A stretch of DNA of 14,915 nt. Origin: an uncultured Collinsella sp. GTDB lineage: Bacteria; Actinomycetota; Coriobacteriia; Coriobacteriales; Coriobacteriaceae. Below the pieces are notes generated by a model. The model was not told where the DNA came from and ran no database searches. It saw only the letters and a list, made by a program, of their open reading frames with translations. Position 1 is the stretch's first letter; every line of letters begins with the position of its first letter. The position numbers were made by a program, and so were the translations under genes. Shown piece by piece: positions 7,533-14,133 of this stretch. The stretch spans positions 1 to 14,915 of the forward strand of contig URTP01000033.1 in assembly GCA_900550835.1 (NCBI GenBank), given 5' to 3'.

Positions 7533-8739
7533 AGTTGCCGTAACCTCCCCTCTCCTGGTCGCGGATAACGTGGCCGCCCTCGAGGGCGATCACGCGACGG
7601 TGCATGCTATCGACCATCTCGCGGTCGTGCGTGGCGACGATCACGGTGGTGCCGGTGCGGTTAATACGCTCGAGCAGCTTCATGATGCCCAGCGAGATCG
7701 CCGGGTCGAGGTTGCCCGTGGGCTCGTCGCAGATAAGCAGCGGCGGGCGGTTGACCATAGCGCGGGCAACGGCCACGCGCTGCTGCTCGCCACCGGAAAG
7801 CTGATCGGGCAGCGAGTCCATCTGGTCGGCCAGACCGACCAGACGCAGCACCTCGGGCACCTGGCTGCGAATGACGCCCTTGGGCTTGCCGATGCACTGC
7901 AGGGCAAACGCCACGTTTTCGTAGGCGGTCTTTTGCGGCAGGAGCTTAAAGTCCTGGAACACGGCGCCAATCTGACGACGCAGGAACGGAACTTTGCGGT
8001 TCTTGATCTTCATGAGATCCTGGCCGGCGACCAAAATGCGACCGCTTGTGGGCTTGACGTCGCGGTTGAGCGTCGACAGCAGCGTGGTCTTACCCGAGCC
8101 GGAGTGACCGACCAAAAAGACGAACTCGCCCGGATAGATCTCGATGTTGATGTCGTCGAGTGCGGGCTTGTTGGGCTGCGCCGGATAGATCTTGGTGACG
8201 TGCTCCATAAGGATGACGGGCTCGACACCGGCCTGCTTGGCCATCTTTTTGCGGCTGGCCTGCGGGTCGATGGGCGCAAACACCGACGTGAAGTCGGGGT
8301 TGTTGAGCGCGCTGTCGAGGCTTGCGACCTCGGCGGCCTGATCGCGCTCGACCACGGGAGCCGCAGGCTGCGTGGGGTCGGGAATGCCGGCAAAAAGACC
8401 GGACTGCGCGGGCTGCGGCGCGGGAGCCCCAGGGGCCATAGGATCGGGGATGCCGGCCATGGTAGGCTGCGACGTGGCGGCGCTCATCTGAGGCTGAGCC
8501 ACGCGGGCGGTCACCGTCTGAACGGGCTCAAAGCCAGCCGTGCCGGAAAGCGCAACATCGTTGTTGGGATTGTAGGCAAAGGGATCTGCCGCCGGCTGTG
8601 CCTGATCTGCCGGCTGTGCGGGGATCGGGCTAAACAGCTGATCCTCTGAATCCGGAGTGGCGAAACGACTGCCCGCGACGCTCGGCTGCGTCTTGGGGGC
8701 TTCATCGCCCGCACCGGAGGTACGGAAGTGGTTACCCAC
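7519..8739 (-). CDS. ftsE: Cell-division ABC ATPase FtsE with long N-terminal extension
   Basis: ATPase of the FtsEX divisome complex. The ABC domain is residues 173-406 and is complete: Walker A GHSGSGKTT (211-219), Q-loop FQDF (261-264), signature LSGGEQQR (314-321), Walker B LLICDEP (334-340), H-loop H371. Ordinary FtsE is about 220-230 residues. Here about 170 residues precede it, rich in Pro, Ala and Gln and predicted disordered, with AGIPDP occurring twice (95-100 and 117-122) and a basic patch RKKMAKQ next to the ABC core. The extension appears real: the GTG at 8739 has AAGGAG at good spacing, the frame is open throughout, and no comparable ribosome-binding site is obvious before the core. 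ftsX follows with a 14-base overlap. Confidence 0.93.
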   Translation of the reverse strand: MGNHFRTSGAGDEAPKTQPSVAGSRFATPDSEDQLFSPIPAQPADQAQPAADPFAYNPNNDVALSGTAGFEPVQTVTARVAQPQMSAATSQPTMAGIPDPMAPGAPAPQPAQSGLFAGIPDPTQPAAPVVERDQAAEVASLDSALNNPDFTSVFAPIDPQASRKKMAKQAGVEPVILMEHVTKIYPAQPNKPALDDINIEIYPGEFVFLVGHSGSGKTTLLSTLNRDVKPTSGRILVAGQDLMKIKNRKVPFLRRQIGAVFQDFKLLPQKTAYENVAFALQCIGKPKGVIRSQVPEVLRLVGLADQMDSLPDQLSGGEQQRVAVARAMVNRPPLLICDEPTGNLDPAISLGIMKLLERINRTGTTVIVATHDREMVDSMHRRVIALEGGHVIRDQERGGYGNYGTN

Positions 8740-8784
8740 TGGTGCTCCTTATCGTCGTGCGTTTAAACTACATGAGCGCTTTGT

Positions 8785-8793
8785 ATTTTAGCA
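8785..8793 (-). promoter_or_regulatory. Probable ftsE-ftsX promoter (extended -10)
   Basis: Minus strand reads TGCTAAAAT, an extended -10 (TGn plus TAAAAT), 46 bases before the ftsE GTG. The -35 region is poor, as is usual for extended -10 promoters. A start near 8778 would leave a leader of about 40 bases containing AAGGAG. Confidence 0.45.
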
Positions 8794-8898
8794 GGATTGC
8801 CTTTGCTGCACATAAGAAGCATGGCGGGCTTTGGATTCCCGTCGGCCCCCTTGAATATCAACTTCATCCGAACACCTCCCCCGTCCGCCTCAATCGGG

Positions 8899-8904
8899 TA
8901 TACT
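8899..8904 (+). promoter_or_regulatory. Likely -10 box ahead of the small RNA and abi gene
   Basis: TATACT, one mismatch from the consensus TATAAT, lies in the ftsE/abi divergent region and would start transcription near 8911, immediately before two consecutive hairpins. No clear -35 hexamer is present 17 bases upstream (G+C-rich, CCTCCC), so promoter strength is uncertain. Confidence 0.4.
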
Positions 8905-8910
8905 TCAGTC

Positions 8911-8975
8911 ATTGTGAAAAGCCCTAGGGCTTTTAGCGGCTGCGGGTACCTGTACCTTCAGCCGCATTTTTCTTA
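8911..8975 (+). ncRNA. Candidate structured small RNA upstream of abi (RNA antitoxin or attenuator leader)
   Basis: A predicted transcript of about 65 nt running from just after a TATACT box to a U-tract. Hairpin 1 is the perfect palindrome AAAAGCCCTAGGGCTTTT (8917-8934), 7 bp closed by a CUAG loop. One base later hairpin 2 (8936-8965) pairs GCGGCTG with CAGCCGC and, above a small internal loop, GGTA with TACC; it ends in ATTTTTCTT. The abi ribosome-binding site starts only 17 bases after hairpin 2. Abi_2/AbiF genes are known to have conserved structured RNAs next to them, and type III toxin-antitoxin loci place RNA, terminator and toxin in this order. Structure is seen; function is inferred. 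It could also be only a leader with an attenuator. Confidence 0.45.
8936..8975 (+). terminator. Intrinsic terminator between the leader and abi
   Basis: Stem GCGGCTG (8936-8942) / CAGCCGC (8959-8965), continued by GGTA/TACC with a CCUG loop, then ATTTTTCTTATCTTTT. Since it lies upstream of the abi start codon on the same strand, abi expression would need read-through or relief of termination. The opposite strand has no matching U-tract. Confidence 0.75.
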
Positions 8976-8990
8976 TCTTTTGGAGCCGAT

Positions 8991-9920
8991 ATGGGAGATT
9001 CCGGCACCGCCACAACAAGGGAACGGCCACTCATCGGCGCCGCCCAGCAAGTCCGCCACCTCAAGGACCGAGGGGTCCGCTTCGAGCTGACAGACGAGCG
9101 GGAGGCCGAGCGGTTCCTGCGAGAGAGCAACTTCTTCTTCAAGGTGAAGGCGTTCGCGAAGTGCTTCTCCCGCTACACCAACCCCGACTCGGAGCACTTC
9201 GGCTCCTACATCAACCTCGACTTCGCCCACCTCGCCGAGCTCACGAGGCTCGACCACCACCTTCGCGAGACAGTCCTCTCCCTCACACTCGACATCGAGC
9301 ACTACATGAAGGTCGAGCTCAACAAGATGATCATGGACGAGGGAGACGATCCCTACGAGCTCATGGCGTCCTTCTTCAATTCCGAGCGCGAGAGAAAGGT
9401 CAGGGTACTCGAGAAGAGGGTCGATCTCGACTCTGTTCGGTCGAAAGCCCCGACGGTCATGGGCCTGTCCGGAGACCTGGCCGCCCAGGACGCCGAGACC
9501 GTCATCTCCGCTCTAGCCTCCATTCTGCACCTTGCATCGGATTCGCTCGACGGGATAGACCCCGAGCACACCGAGAGGAGTCTCGCCGGGCTGGGAGGGT
9601 CCTCATACACCCGCGGGCTCATCGAGAAGTACGGAGACCCTGGACACATGGCGGTCGAGGAGCTGGGGATCGACCGCGAGCTCGTGTCACTCCCTAAGAG
9701 AGCGCCCATCGTCCACGACTTCACCGCCCTCGCCCTCTGCTACATGCACATAGCCAAGAGCGAGAACGCAAGAGGGGACGCCGCCGGGCAGCTCCGAGCC
9801 CTGCGCAGACGATTCATGGCGCACAGGGACTACTTCTCCAAGCAGGGCGAGCTGAAGAACGGCCTGGCCATGCTCAGCGAGGTCATGGACAAGACGGCTG
9901 ACCGGCTCTCACGGCCATAG
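8991..9920 (+). CDS. Abi_2 (AbiD/AbiF)-family abortive-infection protein, HEPN-like
   Basis: Probable phage-defence or toxin protein, 309 residues, soluble. The N-terminal third follows the Abi_2 pattern. An amphipathic start is followed by AQQVRHLKDRGV (18-29), then an FLRESNFFFKVKAF block (42-55), where relatives have an INYYRL-like motif. After that comes the hallmark LTRLDHHLRETVLSLTLDIEHYM, here as LDHHLRE (87-93) plus LTLDIEHYMKVEL (98-110). Near the C-terminus R273-RFMA-H278 forms RxxxxH, at the place where Abi_2 proteins carry RNxxAHH; in HEPN proteins this motif is the RNase centre. Start: ATG with GGAG five bases upstream. Codons AGG and AGA are more frequent than in ftsE or rnr, suggesting transfer. 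It stands alone after a structured leader. RNase activity is inferred from the motif, not shown. Confidence 0.82.
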   Translation: MGDSGTATTRERPLIGAAQQVRHLKDRGVRFELTDEREAERFLRESNFFFKVKAFAKCFSRYTNPDSEHFGSYINLDFAHLAELTRLDHHLRETVLSLTLDIEHYMKVELNKMIMDEGDDPYELMASFFNSERERKVRVLEKRVDLDSVRSKAPTVMGLSGDLAAQDAETVISALASILHLASDSLDGIDPEHTERSLAGLGGSSYTRGLIEKYGDPGHMAVEELGIDRELVSLPKRAPIVHDFTALALCYMHIAKSENARGDAAGQLRALRRRFMAHRDYFSKQGELKNGLAMLSEVMDKTADRLSRP

Positions 9921-10034
9921 CGGACACGTCTCGTAGCACCAGAAGTCAGCTCTCCGCATCCATCACCGCCCGGCCCACAGGTGCAATACTCGGAATAGAT
10001 ATTAGACAAGAGGGACAGGTGGCCTGATAGTCCC

Positions 10035-10137
10035 CCGATTTTGTCCTGCACTGCATCGAGGCGGAGGCATATACCGCCTTTCGAGCGCGCGTGACGCCGA
10101 CGTATAGCAGGCCGATTTCCTCGATGAGCCCGTCTGG
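10035..10137 (-). pseudogene. Remnant of a UvrD/Rep-type helicase C-terminus
   Basis: On the minus strand a frame reads PDGLIEEIGLLYVGVTRARK then AVYASAS (about 10137-10057). This matches helicase motif VI of superfamily 1 DNA helicases (consensus near EERRLLYVALTRAK). Upstream sequence that should encode the helicase body is missing: the frame runs into unrelated DNA near 10137, and no start codon with a ribosome-binding site fits. Only about 35 residues survive, so this is a decayed fragment. The loss was probably caused by the same rearrangement that brought in the plus-strand fragment beside it. Confidence 0.55.
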
Positions 10138-10279
10138 CGCTCTGCGCATCGACCCGAAGGCAAAGGGAGCCCAGAAGCTTGACGCTGCCATCAAGGCATG
10201 GCAGGACGCACAGGAGAACCTCAAGTCGGGGAAGATGACTCGGGACGGTTACGGTCTCCGGCGCGTCTCGTTCAAATGA
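10134..10279 (+). pseudogene. Plus-strand coding remnant, unrecognised family
   Basis: A frame reading ALRIDPKAKGAQKLDAAIKA, then WQDAQENLKSGKMTRDGYGL, to a TGA at 10279. It has a helical, charged, protein-like composition and looks like the C-terminus of a larger gene. The 15 codons that would extend it to an ATG at 10091 are antisense to the helicase remnant and have no ribosome-binding site, so no intact start exists. I do not recognise the family. It joins the minus-strand helicase remnant at about 10134-10137, giving two broken genes head to head. Confidence 0.4.
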
Positions 10280-10458
10280 CCAGAGCGGTTTGGGAAAGCG
10301 AATAAGCTCCCTTTCCGCCTGCCACACCCTCGCATATCCGCCACTCACCGAGCATCGCTGACTGCGGTTTCCCCCATTGCATGGGACGTAAATTTCAAAA
10401 TTCCGCGCACATCCCGGCGCCAAACCACGTTATGCCCTATAGGAGGTGAGGGAAGAGA
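10280..10458 (+). promoter_or_regulatory. Upstream region of the sigma-factor operon
   Basis: No coding frame is convincing here. It holds a small perfect inverted repeat CCCAT-TGC-ATGGG (10373-10385), then an A+T-rich patch (about 10388-10402), then the ribosome-binding site AGGAGGTGA (10441-10449) of the sigma gene. The operon promoter should lie here. ECF sigma factors often recognise their own promoter, but I cannot fix its -35/-10 elements. Confidence 0.35.
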
Positions 10459-10995
10459 ATGCAAGGCTTTCCATACGGCAGCAACGGCAGGACGGACGCG
10501 CCAGGCCGCGAAAACGACTCTTTGGTGGGGCGCTTCGCAGAGGAGCACTACGACGAGGTATACCGCTACTGCGCGCGAAGGCTCCCCTCGAAAGAGGATG
10601 CCCGAGACGTGACTCAGGACGTGTTCCTTCGACTCGTGCGGAGCGATGCGCTATACGCCGAGCATGGAAAGCCCCTCGCGTATCTCTACACCTGCGCGCG
10701 CAACGTCTGTGCCGACTTCTACCGAGGCCAAAAACCGGTTGGCACCTTGGACGAGGACGATGCGCCGGCAATTCCTGACGCGCGGCATGTGGACATGGAC
10801 GGACGGCTGATCATGGCAGACGCCCTTGCCCGCCTTACGGAAGAGGAGCGCGAGATCATCGAGCTGCGCTACGGCCAGGACCTGCCTATGTCCGACATCT
10901 CCGCCGTGACGGGGAAGTCGAGGTTCGCCCTCTATCGAATCGAGCGGCGCGCGCTCGGCAGGCTCAAGGAACTGATGGGAGAAGGCCATGAATGA
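10459..10995 (+). CDS. ECF-type sigma-70 family RNA polymerase sigma factor
   Basis: Alternative sigma factor, 178 residues, a normal length for the extracytoplasmic-function group. Region 2 is at about 24-92: EEHYDEVYRYCARRL (28-42), then DARDVTQDVFLRLVR (47-61) for core binding, and the -10 recognition stretch AYLYTCARNVCADFYR (74-89). A short linker with DEDDAP follows. Region 4 covers about 120-172: LTEEEREIIELRYGQDLPMS, then DISAVTGKSRFALYRIERRA, the helix-turn-helix for the -35 element. The ATG has AGGAGGTGA nine bases upstream. Its last codons overlap the next gene by 8 bases. It presumably directs transcription of this operon when a signal relieves inhibition. Confidence 0.92.
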   Translation: MQGFPYGSNGRTDAPGRENDSLVGRFAEEHYDEVYRYCARRLPSKEDARDVTQDVFLRLVRSDALYAEHGKPLAYLYTCARNVCADFYRGQKPVGTLDEDDAPAIPDARHVDMDGRLIMADALARLTEEEREIIELRYGQDLPMSDISAVTGKSRFALYRIERRALGRLKELMGEGHE

Positions 10996-11773
10996 CTCGA
11001 AGCTAAAGGATGCGCTGAGGAGCTACTACGCCGCTGACGCGGCATCCCCCGACGCTTCGGCGCGCAAGCGCACCTTGCTGCTCGTGGAAGCAGAGGCGGC
11101 TCGCGCCTGCGGAGGCGCGAGGGAGGCGTGTTACATCCCGCTCTGGCGGTTCGTCGCGAGCCAGGTTCGGTTCGTGCGTCCCTGGGCATGGATGCTCCAG
11201 ATCGCGCTTCTGGCATGCATGCTCGTTCTCGTCGGTGAGATCGGCCCGCACTCGGGAAGCCCCATCGTCGTCATGGCGGCATCGGCCCTCTCGGTTGCCA
11301 TAGCGGCACCATCGGTATTCAAGAGCTTCGAGACCCGCGTCTGCGAGATGGAGTACTCATGCCGGTTCAGCTGCGTGCAAGTGCTGGCGAGCAGGCTTTT
11401 GCTTTTCGGCCTGGCCGACGTGCTTTGGATTACGCTCGCCGTTGCGGCAGTGCCAGCGCTCGCGGGGATCGACGCGCTTCGCGTACTGCTGTACGCATGC
11501 ACGCCGTTCTTCTGCTCGTGTGCCACCTGCTTCTATGCGGCGCGCCGTCTGCCGGGCAACTCGCTCGTCGCCAGCGTCGCTCCCGCGATGTCCGTACTCG
11601 CGGCGCTCTGGCTGCTGAGCGCGACGTTCCCCCTCTGGTACGAGGGTGCGTCTCTCGCCGTATGGGTCGCGGCGCTCATGGCCTCCATGGCGCTCGCCGC
11701 CCTGGAGGCGTCAAGGCTCATGCGCTGCGTCTCGGGCGGCCTCTCGCCACACCTGTCAAAGGCGGCGCTCTAG
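10988..11773 (+). CDS. Polytopic membrane protein, candidate anti-sigma or transporter partner
   Basis: Not recognised as a named family. 261 residues: a cytoplasmic N-terminus of about 60 residues with helical, charged sequence (DALRSYYAADAASPDASARK, residues 8-27), then about six membrane segments (near 66-84, 92-110, 134-157, 164-186, 192-214 and 219-240), with little outside the membrane. The ATG overlaps the sigma gene's stop by 8 bases, the arrangement usual for sigma/anti-sigma pairs. There is no zinc-binding HxxxCxxC motif of classical ZAS anti-sigma factors. It could hold the sigma factor at the membrane through its N-terminus, or be part of the ABC exporter encoded 48 bp downstream. 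Several cysteines cluster near residues 171-181 (CTPFFCSCATC). Confidence 0.7.
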   Translation: MNDSKLKDALRSYYAADAASPDASARKRTLLLVEAEAARACGGAREACYIPLWRFVASQVRFVRPWAWMLQIALLACMLVLVGEIGPHSGSPIVVMAASALSVAIAAPSVFKSFETRVCEMEYSCRFSCVQVLASRLLLFGLADVLWITLAVAAVPALAGIDALRVLLYACTPFFCSCATCFYAARRLPGNSLVASVAPAMSVLAALWLLSATFPLWYEGASLAVWVAALMASMALAALEASRLMRCVSGGLSPHLSKAAL

Positions 11774-11821
11774 CTCTCCTCCTGCCTATCTGCAACATCG
11801 AACGAAGGACAAGGAACGAAC

Positions 11822-12769
11822 ATGGAACTCAGGCTCGACAGGCTCACCAAGCAGTTCGGCAGCCATATCGCTGTCGATCGCGTGAGCTTCAGCTTCACGC
11901 CCGGCGTCTACGGCCTACTCGGGGCCAACGGCGCGGGCAAGACCACGCTCATGCGCATGATATGCGACGTCATGAGGCCGACATCGGGAAGCGTGCTGTT
12001 CGGGGGCACCCCCATAGACCAGCTTGGCGACGGCTATCGGGCGCGCCTCGGGTACCTGCCCCAGGACTTCGGCTACTACCCGGATTTCACGGCTTGCGAC
12101 TTCATGATGTACCTGGCATCGCTCAAGGGGCTCACCGCGCAGCAGGCGAAAGTGCGCACGCGCGAACTCTTGGGCGTTGTCGGCCTCGCAGAGGCCGCAA
12201 AGCGGAAGGTCAAGACCTTCTCCGGCGGCATGAAGCAGCGGCTCGGCATCGCCCAGGCGGTGCTCAACGACCCGTCCGTCCTCGTGCTCGACGAGCCCAC
12301 CGCGGGGCTCGACCCCAAGGAGCGCGTCCGCTTCCGCAACCTCATATCCTCTCTCGCCCAAGACAAGATCGTCATCCTCTCCACGCACATCGTCTCGGAC
12401 GTGGAGTACATCGCCGACGAGATTCTCGTGATGCGCGCTGGCGGCATCATCACGACGGGCACGGTCGAAGAGATCACGGGGGACATCGGGGGATGCGTCT
12501 GGGAGTGCGCTGTCGCTCCGAGGGAGGCAGACGCCATGTCGGCATCGCTCACGGTGGGCAACATCCACTACGCCCAGGACGGCTCTGCCATCGTTCGCGT
12601 GGTGGCGCAGCAGCGTCCGCATCCGAGTGCGCGCGCCGTGGAGCCGACGTTGGAGGACGTCTGCCTCTACCTCTTCCAAGAGCAGTCCGGGTGCCTGCCG
12701 GTTTCGCAAACGAAAGCGGAAGTGGGGCAGGACGCAATCGCACGCAGGAAAGGAGCGCACCGTGGGTAG
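11822..12769 (+). CDS. ABC transporter ATP-binding protein (antibiotic/lantibiotic-type)
   Basis: Cytoplasmic ATPase of an ABC-2 exporter, 315 residues. All motifs are intact: Walker A GANGAGKTT (34-42), Q-loop Q81 in LPQDFGYYP, signature FSGGMKQR (133-140), Walker B VLVLDEP (153-159), D-loop GLDP, H-loop H189 in STHIVSDVE. The ABC domain ends near 215. About 100 residues follow, as in BcrA/CcmA-like ATPases of bacitracin and lantibiotic resistance exporters. The ATG has CAAGGAA upstream. The stop overlaps the start of the permease by 8 bases. The sigma-linked operon suggests induction by envelope damage or a peptide; the substrate cannot be read from sequence. Confidence 0.93.
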   Translation: MELRLDRLTKQFGSHIAVDRVSFSFTPGVYGLLGANGAGKTTLMRMICDVMRPTSGSVLFGGTPIDQLGDGYRARLGYLPQDFGYYPDFTACDFMMYLASLKGLTAQQAKVRTRELLGVVGLAEAAKRKVKTFSGGMKQRLGIAQAVLNDPSVLVLDEPTAGLDPKERVRFRNLISSLAQDKIVILSTHIVSDVEYIADEILVMRAGGIITTGTVEEITGDIGGCVWECAVAPREADAMSASLTVGNIHYAQDGSAIVRVVAQQRPHPSARAVEPTLEDVCLYLFQEQSGCLPVSQTKAEVGQDAIARRKGAHRG

Positions 12770-14015
12770 CCTCATCAGATACGAGCTCAAGAAGATGCTC
12801 TCAAGGCGCGTCTCGCAGGTCTCTATAGCAGCCGTCCTGGTGTTGGTCGCGGTCATAGCCTTCTTCTACGTAACGTCCCAGTACGCCCTCGAACCCAAGG
12901 AGATGGGCACCGAATTCGAGGGCACTGCCGCCATCGCCCAGATAAAGGCAAACGCGGAAGCGCTCGCAGGCCCCATCACCGACAAGAAGGCCACCGAGGC
13001 GCTCCGCGAGTTCAAGGAGTTCGTCGGTCCGGACGGCGAGGTCAAGGAAGAGTACAGAATGGACAGAAAGCCCTACGGGGAAAAGGCGGACGAGTACTGG
13101 GAGTTCAGAGCGAAGAACGGCTCCCTTATGGCGCTGCTGACAAGCCCTTGGATGCAAGACAACCAGATGCCCGTGTCCGCGGTAGCCACTATCGACACGA
13201 CTGGCACCGTCGACCTCTACGGACAAGTCCGCTCGAAGATAGTCTCCGAGCTCCACGCGAACGGGGCCCTCTCGTACAACGACGAGGAGAGGGCGTTCTG
13301 GAGCGAGAAGGCGCAAGGTGTGCACACGCCCATCGAGTACGGATACGCAGGAGGGTGGGCGGAGTTCCTCAACCTCGCCCAGTTCCTCATATTCGCGATG
13401 CTCGCAGTCGTGATAACGTGCGCATCGGTGTTCAACGGGGAGTACCGGGCCAAAACCGACGCCATCCTGCTGTCCACCAAGTTCGGCAAATCAAGGCTCG
13501 GGCGCGCGAAGGCGGCAGCCTCTGTGATCGCGGCAAGCGCCATATACTGGGTCTTCACACTCGTCTTCCTGGCAATACCGCTCGTCTTCTACGGAGCCGA
13601 CGGCGCAGGTCTACCCATCCAGATCTGCAACATCACATGCACCTACGGCATAAGCCTGTCAGCCGCCGCCCTCATATGCTGCCTCGTCGGGTATCTCGCA
13701 ACCCTCGCCCTCCTTGGGATAGTGCTTGCGCTGTCGGCCAAGGTAGACAGCCCCATGGGAATCCTCGCAGCCGGCGTTGCTCTCATCTTGATTCCGATCT
13801 TCGTGCCGACGATGACGAGCAGCATCGCGAACCACATCATCTACCTGTTCCCCTACGACGCACTGAACCCCTTGAACCTCTTCGACATGGTCTCGTACGC
13901 CATAGGCCCTGTCGTGGTCGAGCTCCCCGTGTTCCTCGCTGCTTTCTACCTTCTGCTTTTCGCGGCGGGCATTGTTCTCGCGATAAGGACGTTCAAACGC
14001 CATCAGGTTGCCTGA
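12762..14015 (+). CDS. ABC-2 type transporter permease
   Basis: Membrane partner of the preceding ATPase, 417 residues. TM1 is at about 18-38, followed by a large soluble domain (about 40-198) that should face outside, then about five more membrane segments (near 203-224, 250-275, 297-323, 330-350 and 385-407). The sequence ANHIIYLFPYDALNPLNLFD (356-375) lies between the last two. The frame is open 45 codons further upstream but that stretch is antisense-free overlap with the ATPase gene. The GTG at 12762 is chosen because AAAGGAG lies six bases before it and because the resulting protein begins VGSLIRYELKKML, a normal ABC-2 permease N-terminus. It ends the operon, with a terminator about 95 bp beyond. 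Confidence 0.9.
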   Translation: MGSLIRYELKKMLSRRVSQVSIAAVLVLVAVIAFFYVTSQYALEPKEMGTEFEGTAAIAQIKANAEALAGPITDKKATEALREFKEFVGPDGEVKEEYRMDRKPYGEKADEYWEFRAKNGSLMALLTSPWMQDNQMPVSAVATIDTTGTVDLYGQVRSKIVSELHANGALSYNDEERAFWSEKAQGVHTPIEYGYAGGWAEFLNLAQFLIFAMLAVVITCASVFNGEYRAKTDAILLSTKFGKSRLGRAKAAASVIAASAIYWVFTLVFLAIPLVFYGADGAGLPIQICNITCTYGISLSAAALICCLVGYLATLALLGIVLALSAKVDSPMGILAAGVALILIPIFVPTMTSSIANHIIYLFPYDALNPLNLFDMVSYAIGPVVVELPVFLAAFYLLLFAAGIVLAIRTFKRHQVA

Positions 14016-14108
14016 TGATGTCAAGCAGAGCCGTTGCCGCCAAGAATGCATGAATCGGCGAACCTTCGAGTGATTGCGTACCATCTGGGCGAAGGTGGAT
14101 TGTCTGAA

Positions 14109-14133
14109 GGCGGGAGTTAATCCCGCCCTCTTG
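14109..14133 (+). terminator. Terminator of the sigma-ABC operon
   Basis: Perfect 7-bp stem GGCGGGA / TCCCGCC with loop GTTAA, then CTCTTGTT. It lies 94 bases after the permease stop codon. Stem and loop are good; the U-tract is interrupted. Confidence 0.6.

Noticed and set aside
10011..10020. AGGGACAGGT, identical to 4196-4205 in front of the recombinase
   Set aside because: Only ten bases match and flanks differ; a 10-base match within 15 kb is easily due to chance, so it is not reported as a repeat pair or attachment site.
9830..10423. 197-codon minus-strand open frame after abi
   Set aside because: It overlaps the 3' end of abi and the helicase remnant in another frame, lacks a ribosome-binding site, and shows no protein-like pattern.
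11359..12828. 489-codon plus-strand open frame spanning the membrane protein and ABC ATPase genes
   Set aside because: Out-of-frame shadow: the overlapping frames carry complete ABC motifs and membrane segments, whereas this one is Arg/His/Pro-rich and domain-free.
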